Shown in pieces: positions 1 to 9,201 of a stretch of 64,000 nucleotides of DNA. The position numbers and the translations under genes are program-made. The DNA is taken from the NCBI RefSeq assembly GCF_033097365.1, contig NZ_AP028461.1, forward strand, positions 10,691,501 through 10,755,500, written 5' to 3'. Numbering within the stretch: the first letter of the stretch is position 1; each line of letters starts with the position of its first letter. This DNA comes from Actinoplanes sichuanensis (lineage in GTDB: Bacteria; Actinomycetota; Actinomycetes; Mycobacteriales; Micromonosporaceae). Below the pieces are notes generated by a model, which saw only the letters and a program-made list of their open reading frames with translations, had not been told where the DNA came from and did no database searches.

Positions 1-1484
1 GCGCCGATCTGGTGGTCGACCGCCTGGACCGCGGCTCGCCGTGCCCGGTCGTGGTCGGTCCCGAACGCGGCCGCGGCCGCCAGGCACATGGCCGGGGCGT
101 CGCGCAGCCCGGTCGGGGCACCGGTGTTGACGGCGGCGAGGGCCCGGGTCAGCAGGGCGGATCCGCGGGCCGGCGCGGACAGGTCGGCCGAGTCCACGCT
201 GTCCAGCAGGACCAGGGCGCGTGGGTAGGCGCCGGCGGTCATCGCGGCGGCCGCGGCCTCGACCTGCCGGGCGGCCCGGTCGACGGCGCGCGGGCTCAGC
301 TCGGCGGCCCGGCTCAGGAACGTCGCTCGGGCGGCGTATCCGCCGCGGGCCCCGGCCCGGCCGGCGCTGCGTTCCAGTTCGGCGGCGACCGTCTCGTCCG
401 GCTCGGCCGCCGCGGCGGCCAGATGCCAGGCCCGGCGGTCGGCTTCGGCGTCACCGGTGATCGCGGCGGCGAGCGCGGCGTGTACGGCCCGACGCTCGGC
501 CGGTGGTGCGTCGCCGTAGATCGCCGACCGGACCAGCGGATGCCGGAACTCCACCGGTGGCGACCCGGCCACGAGCCGGTCGGCCTCGGCCGGGGCGGCG
601 TCCCGGGGCGCCACGGCGAGCAGCCGGGCGGCGGTCAGGAGATGCTCGGTCGCGCCGCCCGCTCCGGCCGCCGCGATCAGCAGCCACGTCCGGGCACCGG
701 CCGGATAGGTCCGGACCCGGGCGGCGTAGTGCGCTTCCAAGCGGCTGCCGATCGGCACCGGCTCGGGCAGGGCGGCGGCGCCGCGCCACTGGTCGGCGGT
801 CAGCTCCAGACCCAGGTCGGTGAGGGCGAGCGGGTTGCCGCCGGACTCCTTGGCGACATGCTCGGCCAAGGCCAGGTCGAGGTCGGTGGCGACGATGTCG
901 GAGAGCAGTGCGAGAGCGGCGTCCGGGGCGAGGCCGCCGACCTCCAGGACCGGCACTCCGGCCAGCAGACCGGAGTCGTCACCGGTGACCCGCTCGCCGA
1001 ACAGCAGCACCACACCCTCGGCGTGTAGACGGCGGGCGACGAAGGCCAGGGCGAGCGCCGACTCGCGGTCGAGCCACTGCACGTCGTCGACGACACAGAG
1101 CCGGGGTGCCGCCGCCAGCAGGGTCAACGCGGCCAGACTGACCAGGTAGAGGTCGGGTGGCGGGCCGTCGTCGAGTCCGCAGGCGACCTCGAGGGCGGCC
1201 CGCTGCCCGGCCGGGAGCCGGCTCCGCTCGGGCAGCAGCGGGACGATCAGACGATGCAGCCCGGCGTAGGGGAAGCCGGACTCGACCTCGACGCCACTGA
1301 TCACGAGGGCCTCGGGGGCGGTGCTCCGGGCGTACCGAAGCAATGCGGTCTTGCCGACGCCCGCCTCGCCGCGCAGCACCAACGCCGCGCTGCGCCCGGA
1401 TCGCGCCTCCGTGAGGAGGGTGTCGAGGGTGGCGCACTCGCTGTCGCGCCCGAAGAGCCGATCGCCCTGCCCGAATAGCCGCAC
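1..1484 (-). CDS. LuxR/MalT-type AAA ATPase transcriptional regulator (3' truncated by window edge)
   Basis: Large ATP-dependent regulator of the LuxR/LAL type; about 494 residues are visible and the C-terminal part, where a LuxR helix-turn-helix would lie, is beyond base 1. The N-terminus has a Walker A loop (GEAGVGKT, near residue 40) and a Walker B region (LCVVDDVQWLD), followed by alpha-helical, Ala/Arg-rich TPR-like sequence. The GTG at 1484 was chosen because a TAGGCT -10 element lies exactly six bases upstream, predicting a leaderless message, and because the protein then begins a few residues before the usual 'GR(D/E)xE' motif. No ligand or target can be read from the sequence. The LuxR assignment rests on the ATPase domain and architecture because the HTH is not in view. 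Confidence 0.8.
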   Translation of the reverse strand, partial: MRLFGQGDRLFGRDSECATLDTLLTEARSGRSAALVLRGEAGVGKTALLRYARSTAPEALVISGVEVESGFPYAGLHRLIVPLLPERSRLPAGQRAALEVACGLDDGPPPDLYLVSLAALTLLAAAPRLCVVDDVQWLDRESALALAFVARRLHAEGVVLLFGERVTGDDSGLLAGVPVLEVGGLAPDAALALLSDIVATDLDLALAEHVAKESGGNPLALTDLGLELTADQWRGAAALPEPVPIGSRLEAHYAARVRTYPAGARTWLLIAAAGAGGATEHLLTAARLLAVAPRDAAPAEADRLVAGSPPVEFRHPLVRSAIYGDAPPAERRAVHAALAAAITGDAEADRRAWHLAAAAAEPDETVAAELERSAGRAGARGGYAARATFLSRAAELSPRAVDRAARQVEAAAAAMTAGAYPRALVLLDSVDSADLSAPARGSALLTRALAAVNTGAPTGLRDAPAMCLAAAAAFGTDHDRARRAAVQAVDHQIG

Positions 1485-1490
1485 GGCGGC

Positions 1491-1496
1491 AGCCTA
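1491..1496 (-). promoter_or_regulatory. -10 element (TAGGCT) for leaderless LuxR-type gene
   Basis: On the minus strand TAGGCT is followed by six bases and then the GTG start, so transcription would begin at the first base of the start codon. No Shine-Dalgarno sequence precedes the GTG. Confidence 0.5.
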
Positions 1497-1515
1497 TCGA
1501 GCGGCCCGGATGGCC

Positions 1516-1542
1516 GGCCGTCCCGCGCGCAGCGGGACGGCC
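1516..1542 (-). terminator. Hairpin after the IclR-family gene
   Basis: An 11-bp perfect stem (1516-1526 with 1532-1542) and 5-base loop lie just past the stop codon of the minus-strand IclR gene. There is no T-run, as is common for actinobacterial terminators. Confidence 0.6.
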
Positions 1543-1567
1543 TGAGTGAAACGGAGACGGAACGGGG

Positions 1568-2254
1568 TCAGAGGCCGGAGAGGCGCTGACCGGCGCGGAC
1601 GACCGCCATCGCGTGCCGCTCGCCGGGGCGGCGGCCGAGTCGCTCGATCGGACCGCTTATTGAAATCGACGCGATGACCCGGCCCGTCCGGTCCCGGATC
1701 GGCGCGGAGACGCTCGCCACACCCGGCTCGCGCTCCGCGACGCTCTGCGCCCAACCGCGGCGGCGGACCTCGGCGAGGGTACGGCCGGTGAACTTGCAGC
1801 GCGGCAGGAGCGGCATCACGGCCTCGGGCGGCTCCCACGCGAGCAGGATCTGCGCGGCCGAGCCGGCGACCATCGGCAGCACCGAACCGACCGGCACGGT
1901 GTCCCGAAGACCACTCGCGCGCTCGGCGGCGGCGACGCAGATGCGCTCATCGGCACGACGCAGGTAGAGCTGAGCACTCTCGCCGGTGGCGTCCCGCAGT
2001 GCGGACAGCAGGGGCTCCGCGGCGGTCAGCAGAACGTCCGGCGCGGCATTGGCCAACTCGCCCAATCGTGGGCCCGGACGCCATCTTCCTTGAGTGTCAC
2101 GCACCAGCATCCGATGGATCTCCAGGGCCTGGGCCAGGCGATGTGCGGTCGCCCGCGGCAGCTTGGTGCGTTCGACCAACTCGGCAAGGCTGGCGCCGTC
2201 GACACATGCGGCGAGGATGACAACCGCCTTGTCGAGAACGCCTACACCGCTCAT
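1568..2254 (-). CDS. ndgR: IclR-family transcriptional regulator, NdgR-like
   Basis: DNA-binding regulator of 228 residues. A winged helix-turn-helix occupies about residues 1-60 (SGVGVLDKAV at the start, then LPRATAHRLAQAL as recognition helix), followed by the IclR effector-binding domain to the C-terminus. It is transcribed divergently from leuCD, exactly as NdgR (SCO5552) in Streptomyces and Rv2989 in Mycobacterium. NdgR is known there as a regulator of leucine and other amino-acid genes; transfer of that role is inference from context and similarity. The ATG at 2254 is preferred over the one at 2278 because family members begin just before SGVGVLDKA. A -10-like TATGTT lies about 19 bases upstream. 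Confidence 0.88.
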   Translation of the reverse strand: MSGVGVLDKAVVILAACVDGASLAELVERTKLPRATAHRLAQALEIHRMLVRDTQGRWRPGPRLGELANAAPDVLLTAAEPLLSALRDATGESAQLYLRRADERICVAAAERASGLRDTVPVGSVLPMVAGSAAQILLAWEPPEAVMPLLPRCKFTGRTLAEVRRRGWAQSVAEREPGVASVSAPIRDRTGRVIASISISGPIERLGRRPGERHAMAVVRAGQRLSGL

Positions 2255-2291
2255 ACTGTGTCCCACAAGCCGAAACATACATTCCAGAATT

Positions 2292-2297
2292 TAGGAT
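2292..2297 (+). promoter_or_regulatory. -10 element (TAGGAT) of a leaderless leuC promoter
   Basis: TAGGAT ends six bases before the leuC ATG, so the transcript is predicted to start at the A of the start codon; no ribosome binding site is visible. The short ndgR-leuC intergenic gap of 49 bases must hold both promoters, so an operator for NdgR here is likely, but no clear dyad was identified. Confidence 0.5.
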
Positions 2298-2303
2298 GTC
2301 CAG

Positions 2304-3758
2304 ATGGTGGGAGTCACTCCCCAGAGCGGGAAACCCAGGACCCTGGCCGAGAAGGTCTGGGATGACCACGTGGTGCGCACGGCCGAGGGTGAGCCCGACC
2401 TGCTCTTCATCGACCTGCATCTCCTGCACGAGGTCACCAGCCCGCAGGCGTTCGACGGTCTCCGGATGGCCGGTCGGCCGGTCCGCCGCACCGACCTCAC
2501 GCTCGCGACGGAGGACCACAACACGCCGACCGGTTACGCGGACCCGGCGTTCAACACCAAGCGCGGCGAGCTGTTCACCATCGCCGACACCACCTCGCGG
2601 ACGCAGATCGAGACCCTGCGCAAGAACTGCGCCGAGTTCGGTGTGGAGATCCGGCCGCTCGGTGACGTCAACCAGGGCATCGTGCACGTGATCGGCCCGC
2701 AGCTGGGTCTCACCCAGCCCGGCATGACGATCGTCTGCGGCGACTCGCACACCGCCACCCACGGCGCGTTCGGCGCGCTGGCCTTCGGCATCGGCACCAG
2801 TGAGGTCGAGCACGTGCTCGCCACCCAGACGCTGCCGCAGTCCAAGCCGAAGACGATGGCCGTCACGGTCGTCGGCGAGCTCGGCCCCGGCGTGAGCGCG
2901 AAGGACCTGATCCTCGCCCTGATCACGCAGACCGGCACCGGCGGCGGCAACGGCCACATCGTGGAGTACCGCGGCGAGGCCATCCGCAAGCTCTCCATGG
3001 AGGGCCGGATGACCATCTGCAACATGTCGATCGAGTGGGGCGCCAAGGCCGGCATGATCGCGCCGGACGAGACCACCTTCGACTACCTGAAGGGCCGCAC
3101 CCACGCCCCGCAGGGCGAGCAGTGGGACGCCGCGGTGGCGTACTGGAGCACCCTCGCCACCGATGAGGGCGCCGAGTACGACACCGAGATCATCCTGGAC
3201 GCCGCGGCGATCAGCCCGTTCATCACCTGGGGCACCAACCCGGGACAGGGCGCCGCGCTGAACAGCGTCGTGCCGGCCCCCGAGGACTTCCTCGACGAGG
3301 TCGAGCGCACCGCCGCCGAGCGCGCCCTGGCGTACATGGACCTCACCCCCGGCACCCCGTTCCGCGAGGTCCCGGTCGACGTCGTCTTCGTCGGCTCGTG
3401 CACCAACGGCCGCCTGGAGGACCTGCGGGCCGCCGCCGACGTGATCCGGGGTCGCCGGGTCGCCGAGGGCGTCCGGATGATGATCGTGCCCGGTTCCTAC
3501 CTGGTGCGCGAGCAGGCCGAGGCCGAGGGCCTGGACAAGGTGTTCACCGAGGCCGGCGCCGAGTGGCGGTTCGCCGGCTGCTCGATGTGCCTGGGCATGA
3601 ACCCGGACACGCTCAGCCCCGGCCAGCGCGCCGCGTCCACCTCCAACCGCAACTTCGAGGGCCGGCAGGGCAAGGGTGGCCGTACCCACCTGGTCTCGCC
3701 GCAGGTCGCCGCCGCCACCGCCGTGGTCGGCAAGCTGGCCGCCCCCGCCGACCTCTGA
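2304..3758 (+). CDS. leuC: 3-isopropylmalate dehydratase large subunit
   Basis: Catalytic aconitase-family subunit (484 aa) that, with LeuD, isomerises 2-isopropylmalate to 3-isopropylmalate in leucine biosynthesis. The [4Fe-4S] cluster ligands are visible as Cys366 in VGSCTNGR and Cys426/Cys429 in GCSMCLGMN. Other family segments are DHVV at about residue 24, ATEDHN, and [14 protein letters not shown]. The length is typical of bacterial LeuC. leuD follows 15 bases later and is cotranscribed. The start lies six bases after a -10 element and lacks a Shine-Dalgarno sequence. Divergent NdgR-type regulation is expected from the arrangement. Confidence 0.97.
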   Translation: MVGVTPQSGKPRTLAEKVWDDHVVRTAEGEPDLLFIDLHLLHEVTSPQAFDGLRMAGRPVRRTDLTLATEDHNTPTGYADPAFNTKRGELFTIADTTSRTQIETLRKNCAEFGVEIRPLGDVNQGIVHVIGPQLGLTQPGMTIVCGDSHTATHGAFGALAFGIGTSEVEHVLATQTLPQSKPKTMAVTVVGELGPGVSAKDLILALITQTGTGGGNGHIVEYRGEAIRKLSMEGRMTICNMSIEWGAKAGMIAPDETTFDYLKGRTHAPQGEQWDAAVAYWSTLATDEGAEYDTEIILDAAAISPFITWGTNPGQGAALNSVVPAPEDFLDEVERTAAERALAYMDLTPGTPFREVPVDVVFVGSCTNGRLEDLRAAADVIRGRRVAEGVRMMIVPGSYLVREQAEAEGLDKVFTEAGAEWRFAGCSMCLGMNPDTLSPGQRAASTSNRNFEGRQGKGGRTHLVSPQVAAATAVVGKLAAPADL

Positions 3759-3773
3759 TCACGGGAGCTGATC

Positions 3774-4364
3774 ATGGACAAGTTCGTCACCCACAGCGGC
3801 AAGGTCATGCCGCTGCGCCGTTCCGACGTGGACACGGACCAGATCATCCCGGCGGTCTACCTGAAGCGGGTCACCCGGACCGGCTTCGAGGACGGCCTCT
3901 TCAACGCCTGGCGTGAGGACCCGGACTTCGTGCTGAACCGCACGCAGCACGCGGGGGCCACCATCCTGGTCGCCGGTCCCAACTTCGGCACCGGCTCGTC
4001 CCGCCAGCACGCCGTCTGGGCGCTGCGCGACTGGGGCTTCAAGGCGGTCATCGCGTCCCGCTTCGGCGACATCTTCCGCGGCAACTCCCTCAAGGAGGGC
4101 CTGCTGCCGATCCAGCTGGACCAGAAGATCATCGAGAGCCTCTGGGACCTGGCCGAGGCGGAGCCGGAGAAGGAGATCACCGTCGACCTGGAGGCCCGCG
4201 TGGTCCGGGTGGACGACGCCGCCTACGGATTCCCCATTGACGACTTCAGCCGCTGGCGTCTCATGGAGGGCCTCGACGACATCGGACTGACGCTGCGCCA
4301 CGAGGACGCGATTACCGCGTACGAGAAGCACCGGCCCGCTTTCAAGCCGGTCGTAGTCCTTTAG
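3774..4364 (+). CDS. leuD: 3-isopropylmalate dehydratase small subunit
   Basis: Swivel-domain subunit (196 aa) that completes the LeuC active site. Characteristic segments are [14 protein letters not shown] near residue 20, the substrate-loop sequence [17 protein letters not shown] at about residue 66, and the [12 protein letters not shown] segment. A GGGAG Shine-Dalgarno sequence lies six bases before the ATG. It is the second and last gene of the leuCD operon: a strong hairpin follows within 20 bases of the stop. Confidence 0.97.
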   Translation: MDKFVTHSGKVMPLRRSDVDTDQIIPAVYLKRVTRTGFEDGLFNAWREDPDFVLNRTQHAGATILVAGPNFGTGSSRQHAVWALRDWGFKAVIASRFGDIFRGNSLKEGLLPIQLDQKIIESLWDLAEAEPEKEITVDLEARVVRVDDAAYGFPIDDFSRWRLMEGLDDIGLTLRHEDAITAYEKHRPAFKPVVVL

Positions 4365-4377
4365 ACCGGACTCCGTT

Positions 4378-4410
4378 TTCGCCCCGGCCGGGTCACCCGG
4401 CCGGGGCGAA
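4378..4410 (+). terminator. leuCD terminator hairpin
   Basis: A perfect 15-bp stem (4378-4392 with 4396-4410) with a 3-base loop begins 14 bases after the leuD stop. Only a weak T-rich tract follows. Confidence 0.8.
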
Positions 4411-4448
4411 TTCGTTGGGACACAACGGTTTTTTCCCCTGAATGTTTC

Positions 4449-4463
4449 TGTAACCAGGTCACA
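4449..4463 (+). promoter_or_regulatory. Near-palindrome overlapping the HU gene promoter
   Basis: TGTAACCAGGTCACA is an interrupted dyad with 6-base half sites (one mismatch) lying five bases upstream of a TACCGT -10 element at 4469-4474, in the -35/-10 spacer. It resembles CRP- or GntR-type operators, but the exact family cannot be assigned from sequence. Confidence 0.35.
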
Positions 4464-4485
4464 GGGCATACCGTGCGCGCAGAAT

Positions 4486-4500
4486 GGCCCGTGACGGGCC
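4486..4500 (+). promoter_or_regulatory. Perfect dyad in the HU gene leader
   Basis: GGCCCGTGACGGGCC has 7-bp arms around a single central base, 24 bases before the HU GTG. The one-base centre is too tight for an RNA loop, so it is more likely a DNA operator or HU self-binding site than a riboregulator. Confidence 0.35.
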
Positions 4501-4524
4501 AGTTCTCACGTCCGGGAGGAAACC

Positions 4525-5205
4525 GTGAACAAGGCCGAGCTCATCGAGGCGCTCGCAGTCAAGCTGGGCGACAAGAAGACCGCGACCCTGGCGCTCGACG
4601 CGTTCATCAGTGAAGTGCAGAACGCTGTCGCAAAGGGCGACCGAGTCGCACTCACCGGATTCGGTTCCTGGGAGAAGCGGGTCCGTAATCCGCGGGTCGC
4701 GCGTAATCCGCGAACCGGCGAACCGGTCAAGGTGAAGAAGACGTCGGTGCCGGTCTTCAAGGTCGGCAACACTTTCCGTGAGCTGGTCGCCAGCGGAAAG
4801 CCGGCCAAGGCGGCAGCCGTGAAGAAGACCACGGCGGCCAAGGCGGCTCCGGCCACCAAGTCCACCGCGGCGAAGAAGACCACCGCAACCAAGGCGACCA
4901 CGGCAACCAAGGCGACCACGGCAACGAAGGCGACGGCCACCAAGACCACGGCCGCCGCCAAGAAGACCACGGCCAAGGCCACCCCGGCGAAGAGCACGAC
5001 GACGGCGGCGGCGAAGAAGACGGTGGCGAAGAAGACCGCCCCGGCGACGAAGGCCACCAAGAACACGGCGGCGACCAAGACGGCGCCGGCGACGAAGGCC
5101 ACCAAGACGGTCAAGGCGGCTCCGGCCGCCAAGAAGACCGCCCGCAAGACGGCTTCTCCGGCGGCCGCGCCCGCGCGTGCGGCGTCACCTCGCCGCAGTC
5201 GCTGA
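4525..5205 (+). CDS. hupB: HU-family nucleoid protein with histone-H1-like lysine-rich tail (HupB/HupS type)
   Basis: Nucleoid-associated DNA-binding protein of 226 aa. Residues 1 to about 92 form a complete HU domain (NKAELIEALA, LTGFGSWEKR, the arm RNPRVARNPRTGEPVKV, then PVFKVGNTFRELV). Residues 93-226 are an Ala/Lys/Thr/Pro tail of repeated AAKK- and ATKAT-like units, as in mycobacterial HupB and Streptomyces HupS, where the tail binds and condenses DNA. Repeats at DNA level (15-bp units around 4880-4935) suggest the tail length varies by slippage. A GGGAGGAAA ribosome binding site precedes the GTG start. The position after leuCD matches both model actinobacteria. Confidence 0.95.
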   Translation: MNKAELIEALAVKLGDKKTATLALDAFISEVQNAVAKGDRVALTGFGSWEKRVRNPRVARNPRTGEPVKVKKTSVPVFKVGNTFRELVASGKPAKAAAVKKTTAAKAAPATKSTAAKKTTATKATTATKATTATKATATKTTAAAKKTTAKATPAKSTTTAAAKKTVAKKTAPATKATKNTAATKTAPATKATKTVKAAPAAKKTARKTASPAAAPARAASPRRSR

Positions 5206-5217
5206 CCTGCTGCACCG

Positions 5218-5246
5218 AAGGCGTCCACCCGTACGGTGGACGCCTT
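5218..5246 (+). terminator. HU gene terminator
   Basis: A 12-bp stem (5218-5229 with 5235-5246) with a 5-base loop, ending in TTTT, starts 12 bases after the HU stop codon. An outer seven-base complementarity can extend it. Confidence 0.8.
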
Positions 5247-5280
5247 TTCGGTGTTCCGGCGCGGCGCCGCCCGGCCGTCC

Positions 5281-5286
5281 TACCGT
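5281..5286 (+). promoter_or_regulatory. -10 element (TACCGT) of a predicted leaderless gene
   Basis: TACCGT ends seven bases before the ATG at 5294 and no ribosome binding site is seen, so the message is predicted to be leaderless. This supports the choice of start for the membrane protein that follows. Confidence 0.45.
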
Positions 5287-5293
5287 CCGCATC

Positions 5294-5755
5294 ATGCAGC
5301 GAGGATCGAGACCACGTGGTCTGACCAGCCGGGCCGGTTTCGCGGCGGTGCTGTTCACCGCCGCCGTCCTGCCCGGATGGACACTCGGCGACCTGGCCGA
5401 GACCGGCACCGGCTGGCCGGTGCTGGACTGGGTGGTCACCTGTGGCTGGTCGGGCCTGGCGGTGGCAGTGGGCGCGCCGTACGGCTCCTACCGCCGGATG
5501 GACGGTCTGGCCGGGGCGGTGCCGCTCTACGGCTGGTATCTGGCCGGCATCCTCAGCTGGCGGCTGGCGCTGCTGCCCTATCGCGACTGGGAACCGCGCC
5601 GGGACGAGCTGTGGCAGGCTCGCTGGCTCACCGGTGACCTGGTCGGGCACTGGCGGGCTGATGCGCCCGCGCACCGTACCGTCACAGCCGCGAAGCGCCC
5701 AGCAACCTCTCGCCGGACCAGGTCAGCAACCACCCGTCGCCCTTCGGCGTCTTGA
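5294..5755 (+). CDS. Small hypothetical membrane protein
   Basis: A 153-residue protein of unknown function. It has about three hydrophobic stretches (AAVLFTAAVLPG near residue 17, WVVTCGWSGLAVAV near 50, and LYGWYLAGILSWRLALL near 80) and a basic C-terminal tail. The ATG at 5294 follows a -10 element directly. The last 70 bases overlap the convergent mutT1 gene, so the C-terminal tail after about residue 130 is less certain as true coding sequence. No close family was recognised. Confidence 0.6.
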   Translation: MQRGSRPRGLTSRAGFAAVLFTAAVLPGWTLGDLAETGTGWPVLDWVVTCGWSGLAVAVGAPYGSYRRMDGLAGAVPLYGWYLAGILSWRLALLPYRDWEPRRDELWQARWLTGDLVGHWRADAPAHRTVTAAKRPATSRRTRSATTRRPSAS

Positions 5756-6560
5756 ACGGCCGGTGATCGCTCTCGCCGTGCAGCGCCGCCAGCAGATGCG
5801 GCATCAGCTTGCCCTGGCTGCACACCACGACCCGTTCGAACCCGCGCAGCTCGGCCAGCCGGGCCCGCGCGGCCGCCACCCGGGCCGGCACACCGTCCGG
5901 CCGGGACGGTTCGGCGAAGGCGCCGTCCTGGACGATCGGCCGGTCACCCAGCGCCGCCGCCAGCGGTTCCAGGGTCTGGGTGCATCGCAGCGGGGTCGCC
6001 GCCACCAGCCGCCGCGGGCGCAGCGAGGTGAGCATCGCGGCGATCCGGTCGGCCTGCTTCTCGCCCTCCGCATCGATCGGCCGCAGCTCGTCCCGGCCGG
6101 ACCATTTCTTCCGATCCCCGGCCCGGGCGTGCCGGACCAGCGCGATCACCGCGGTCACCGGCGGCAGAGCGGCGACTCCGGCGAGGACGGTTCGCTCATC
6201 GGGGTACGTGCACCGCGCACCCGCCTCCGCCGGCGGCAGCCACACCAGCCGGTCCACCTCGTCGATGTCCCGCACCGGCCCGTCCGCACCGGCCGCCATC
6301 AGCCAGTACGCCACGTTCTTGGGCCGTCCGTCGGGGAGCGGGTAGTCGACGTCCGGCAGCCGCAGCTGGGGGATCGCCGCGACGCCCGTCTCCTCCTCGA
6401 CCTCACGCAACGCACCGGCCAGCGGCGGCTCACCGCCGTGCAGCTTGCCCTTGGGCAGGCTCCAGTCGTCATAGCGCGGGCGGTGCACCAGACACACTTC
6501 GACCCGGTCGCCGGACCGGCGGTACAGGACCCCGCCGGCCGCACGTTCCACTTCCGTCAT
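5682..6560 (-). CDS. mutT1: NUDIX hydrolase fused to histidine phosphatase (MutT1-like)
   Basis: A 292-residue two-domain enzyme. Residues 1 to about 135 are a NUDIX domain with the box GKLHGGEPPLAGALREVEEETG; residues from about 140 are a histidine-phosphatase (phosphoglycerate-mutase-like) domain starting at ALVRHARAG. Mycobacterial MutT1 (Rv2985) has the same fusion and hydrolyses 8-oxo-GTP/8-oxo-dGTP and diadenosine polyphosphates; that activity is inferred here. It follows ppk by 11 bases on the minus strand, forming an operon that links nucleotide sanitation with polyphosphate. The ATG at 6560 puts the NUDIX domain at the N-terminus; longer upstream frames would run into ppk. Confidence 0.9.
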   Translation of the reverse strand: MTEVERAAGGVLYRRSGDRVEVCLVHRPRYDDWSLPKGKLHGGEPPLAGALREVEEETGVAAIPQLRLPDVDYPLPDGRPKNVAYWLMAAGADGPVRDIDEVDRLVWLPPAEAGARCTYPDERTVLAGVAALPPVTAVIALVRHARAGDRKKWSGRDELRPIDAEGEKQADRIAAMLTSLRPRRLVAATPLRCTQTLEPLAAALGDRPIVQDGAFAEPSRPDGVPARVAAARARLAELRGFERVVVCSQGKLMPHLLAALHGESDHRPFKTPKGDGWLLTWSGERLLGASRL

Positions 6561-6571
6561 CTGCTCGTTTC

Positions 6572-8929
6572 TCAGGTGTTCTTCTTGCCGATGATCCGCC
6601 GGAGCATGGCCGCCTGCAGATGCACCTGCGGACGGCCCGGGGTGCCCTGGTTGCGGCGCCAGAGGCCGTCCGCGTCCAGGTCCCATCCCTCGGTGGTCTC
6701 CGCCATCGACAGTTCCAAAACATGCCGCAGCTCCTCACGAGCCGACGGCAGCGTCACCTTGACCAGCGCCTCCACCCGGCGGTCCAGGTTGCGGTGCATC
6801 ATGTCGGCGGAGCCCATCCAGTACTCGGCGTCCGGGCCGGGGCCGAACCGGAACACCCGCGAGTGCTCCAGGAACCGGCCGACGATCGAGCGGACCCGGA
6901 TGTTCTCCGACAGGCCGGGCACGCCGGGCCGCAGCGCGCACATGCCCCGGATGATCAGGTCCACCTTGACCCCGTCCTGCGAGGCCCGGTACAGCGCGTC
7001 GATGGTCTTCTCGTCGACCAGCGAGTTCACCTTGAACTGCACCAGCGCGTCGCCGCCCTCGCGGGCGATCCGGGCCTGCTCGTCGACCCGCTCCAGCAGG
7101 CCCTTGCGCACCCCGTGCGGGGCCACCAGCAGCCGCCGATAGGTGGTCTGCCGGCTGTACCCGGTGAGCACGTTGAACAGGTCGGTGACGTCGGCGCCCA
7201 CCTCCGGGTCGGCGGTCAGCATGCCGAAGTCCTCGTACAGCCGGGCGGTCTTCGGGTGGTAGTTGCCCGTACCGATGTGGCAGTAGCGGCGGATCTGGTT
7301 GCCCTCCTGCCGTACCACCAGGGAGGTCTTGCAGTGGGTCTTGAGGCCGACCAGGCCGTAGACGACGTGGCAGCCGGCCCGCTCCAGCGTCCGCGCCCAG
7401 GCGATGTTGGCCACCTCGTCGAACCGGGCCTTCACCTCGACGAGCACCACCACCTGTTTGCCGGCGGCCGCCGCGTCGACCAGCGCGTCCACGATCGGCG
7501 AGTCGCCCGAGGTGCGGTACAGGGTCTGCTTGATGGCCAGCACGTTGGGGTCGGCCGCCGCCTGCTCGATGAACCGCTGCACGCTGGTGGAGAACGAGTG
7601 GTACGGGTGGTGCACCAGGATGTCCGACTCGCGGAGCCGGTTGAACACGCTGCGCGGCACCTCGCCGTCGGCCAGGTGCGGGTGGGTCGCCGGGACGAAC
7701 GGCCGGTCCTTCAGATCGTCGCGGTCGCACTCGCCGAACACCTGCCACAGCGCCGACAGGTCGAGCAGGCCGGGCACCCGCAGCACGTCCTGACTGTCCA
7801 TGTCCAGCTCGCGGACCAGCAGGTCGAGCACGTGGTCGCTGATCGAGGCGGCCACCTCCAGGCGCACCGGCGGGCCGAACCGGCGCTGCGCCAGCTCCCG
7901 CTCCAGGGCCTGCAGCAGGTCCTCGTCGCGGTCCTCGTCGACCTCCAGCTCGGCGTTGCGGGTCACCCGGAACAGGTGCCACTCCAGGATCTGCATGCCC
8001 GGGAACAGCTGGTTCAGGTGGACCGCGATCAGTTCCTCGACCGGCAGGAATCGGATGCCGCGGCTGTCGTTCTGCACGGTCACGAACCGCGGCACATTGT
8101 TCGGCACCTTGACCCGCGCGAACAGTTCGGGCGAGTCACCGTCCGGATAACGAAGGGCGACGGCCAGATTCAAAGACCGGCTGCTGATGTACGGGAAAGG
8201 GTGCGCCGGGTCGACCGCGAGCGGGGTCAGCACCGGGAAGACCTGCTCCCGGAAGAAGGTCCGCAACCGGCCCTGCTCGGCGGCGTTCAACTCCTTCCAC
8301 GACACCAGCTCGATGCTCTCCGCCGCCAGTTTCGGCCGCACCTCCTCGGAGAAGCAGGCCGCGTGCCGGGTCACCAGATCGGTGGTCCGCTCGGTGATCA
8401 TCTCGATCTGGTGGCGCAGCGGGGACCGGTCGCCACCGCGCATCGGCAGACCGGCGCTCAGCCGCCGCTTCAGCCCGGCCACCCGGACCATGTAGAACTC
8501 GTCCAGGTTGCTCGCGAAGATCGCCAGGAACTTGGCCCGTTCCAGCAGCGGTGTACCCGGGTCCTCGGCGAGGGCCAGCACCCGGGCGTTGAAGTCCAGC
8601 CAGGACAGCTCCCGGTTCAGGAAACGATCCTCGGGCAGTTCGTACCCCGGCTCGTCCTCGTCCTCGTCGCTGTCGTCGTCCACGTTCAGATCGGCGACCA
8701 TCTCGCTCGTCGTAAGCTCGGTGACTTCGCGTTCGGTGAGAGCGGGCTCGGTGGGAGCAGGCTCAGCGGGAGCAGACTCGGTGGGAGCGGGCTCCGGATC
8801 CGGTTCGACAGCCGCCTCCGCAGGGTCGGGGGCCTCGATCAGCTGCGTCTCTGCCGACTCGGGGCGGGGCAGAAAGCGGCCGTTGGGGCCACGCCGGCGG
8901 GTCTCAGGAATCCGGGGCGGGGTCGTCAT
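6572..8929 (-). CDS. ppk: Polyphosphate kinase 1
   Basis: Makes and degrades inorganic polyphosphate from ATP (PPK1 family), 785 aa. Landmarks are [16 protein letters not shown] at about residue 103, the [13 protein letters not shown] region, the phospho-histidine segment [16 protein letters not shown], the second active-site region [23 protein letters not shown], and an [26 protein letters not shown] stretch near the C-terminus. An acidic, Pro/Glu/Thr-rich extension of about 95 residues precedes the catalytic core; it contains PAPTE-like repeats and is probably disordered. mutT1 lies directly downstream. The family is commonly phosphate-regulated in actinobacteria, but no clear PHO box could be assigned upstream. 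Confidence 0.96.
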   Translation of the reverse strand: MTTPPRIPETRRRGPNGRFLPRPESAETQLIEAPDPAEAAVEPDPEPAPTESAPAEPAPTEPALTEREVTELTTSEMVADLNVDDDSDEDEDEPGYELPEDRFLNRELSWLDFNARVLALAEDPGTPLLERAKFLAIFASNLDEFYMVRVAGLKRRLSAGLPMRGGDRSPLRHQIEMITERTTDLVTRHAACFSEEVRPKLAAESIELVSWKELNAAEQGRLRTFFREQVFPVLTPLAVDPAHPFPYISSRSLNLAVALRYPDGDSPELFARVKVPNNVPRFVTVQNDSRGIRFLPVEELIAVHLNQLFPGMQILEWHLFRVTRNAELEVDEDRDEDLLQALERELAQRRFGPPVRLEVAASISDHVLDLLVRELDMDSQDVLRVPGLLDLSALWQVFGECDRDDLKDRPFVPATHPHLADGEVPRSVFNRLRESDILVHHPYHSFSTSVQRFIEQAAADPNVLAIKQTLYRTSGDSPIVDALVDAAAAGKQVVVLVEVKARFDEVANIAWARTLERAGCHVVYGLVGLKTHCKTSLVVRQEGNQIRRYCHIGTGNYHPKTARLYEDFGMLTADPEVGADVTDLFNVLTGYSRQTTYRRLLVAPHGVRKGLLERVDEQARIAREGGDALVQFKVNSLVDEKTIDALYRASQDGVKVDLIIRGMCALRPGVPGLSENIRVRSIVGRFLEHSRVFRFGPGPDAEYWMGSADMMHRNLDRRVEALVKVTLPSAREELRHVLELSMAETTEGWDLDADGLWRRNQGTPGRPQVHLQAAMLRRIIGKKNT

Positions 8930-8984
8930 GCTTACATCATTGCCGTTTCCGGAGAAACGTGAAACGAACTACCGGATGATCACA

Positions 8985-9182
8985 TCAAGCTACTCCGGGA
9001 ATTAACACACGCCAAATCACACCAGTCGCGTCCGACTCCACCGTCACGCGTTGGCCGAGACGAAGAAGTCGCAGGCCGGAGCGCTGAAACGCCTCCGCGC
9101 CGAAGGACAGCCGAGTGCCGTCGTCGAGCAGCAGCGTGCCACTACGGGTCTCTGTGTCGAAAGTCGCGATCGTGCCCTGCAT
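8985..9182 (-). CDS. Small cold-shock-domain-like protein
   Basis: A 65-residue protein beginning MQGTIATFDTETRSGTLLLD, which follows the cold-shock/OB-fold pattern (G-x-(I/V)-x-x-F-x-x-x-x-x-x-G-x-(I/L)). It then has FGAEAFQRSGLRLLRLGQRV, as in the short cold-shock-like proteins found beside cofC/ppk in actinobacteria. The aromatic RNA-binding motifs RNP1 and RNP2 are largely absent, so nucleic-acid binding is uncertain. The ATG at 9182 has a TAGCGT -10-like element eight bases upstream. It lies 55 bases upstream of ppk and may be cotranscribed with it. Confidence 0.7.
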   Translation of the reverse strand: MQGTIATFDTETRSGTLLLDDGTRLSFGAEAFQRSGLRLLRLGQRVTVESDATGVIWRVLIPGVA

Positions 9183-9201
9183 GGGACGGAACGCTACCCT
9201 C

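Noticed and set aside
2097..3689. Long open frame antisense to leuC
   Set aside because: High GC leaves the opposite strand without stops; its codon pattern mirrors leuC and no protein family is recognisable.
6620..8962. 780-codon open frame antisense to ppk
   Set aside because: A shadow of ppk: every feature of the ppk protein is intact and the antisense product is His/Gln/Val-rich with no domain.
8930..8984. PHO box upstream of ppk
   Set aside because: A GTTTC/GTTCG-like repetition is present, but it does not match the 11-bp direct-repeat consensus well enough to call.
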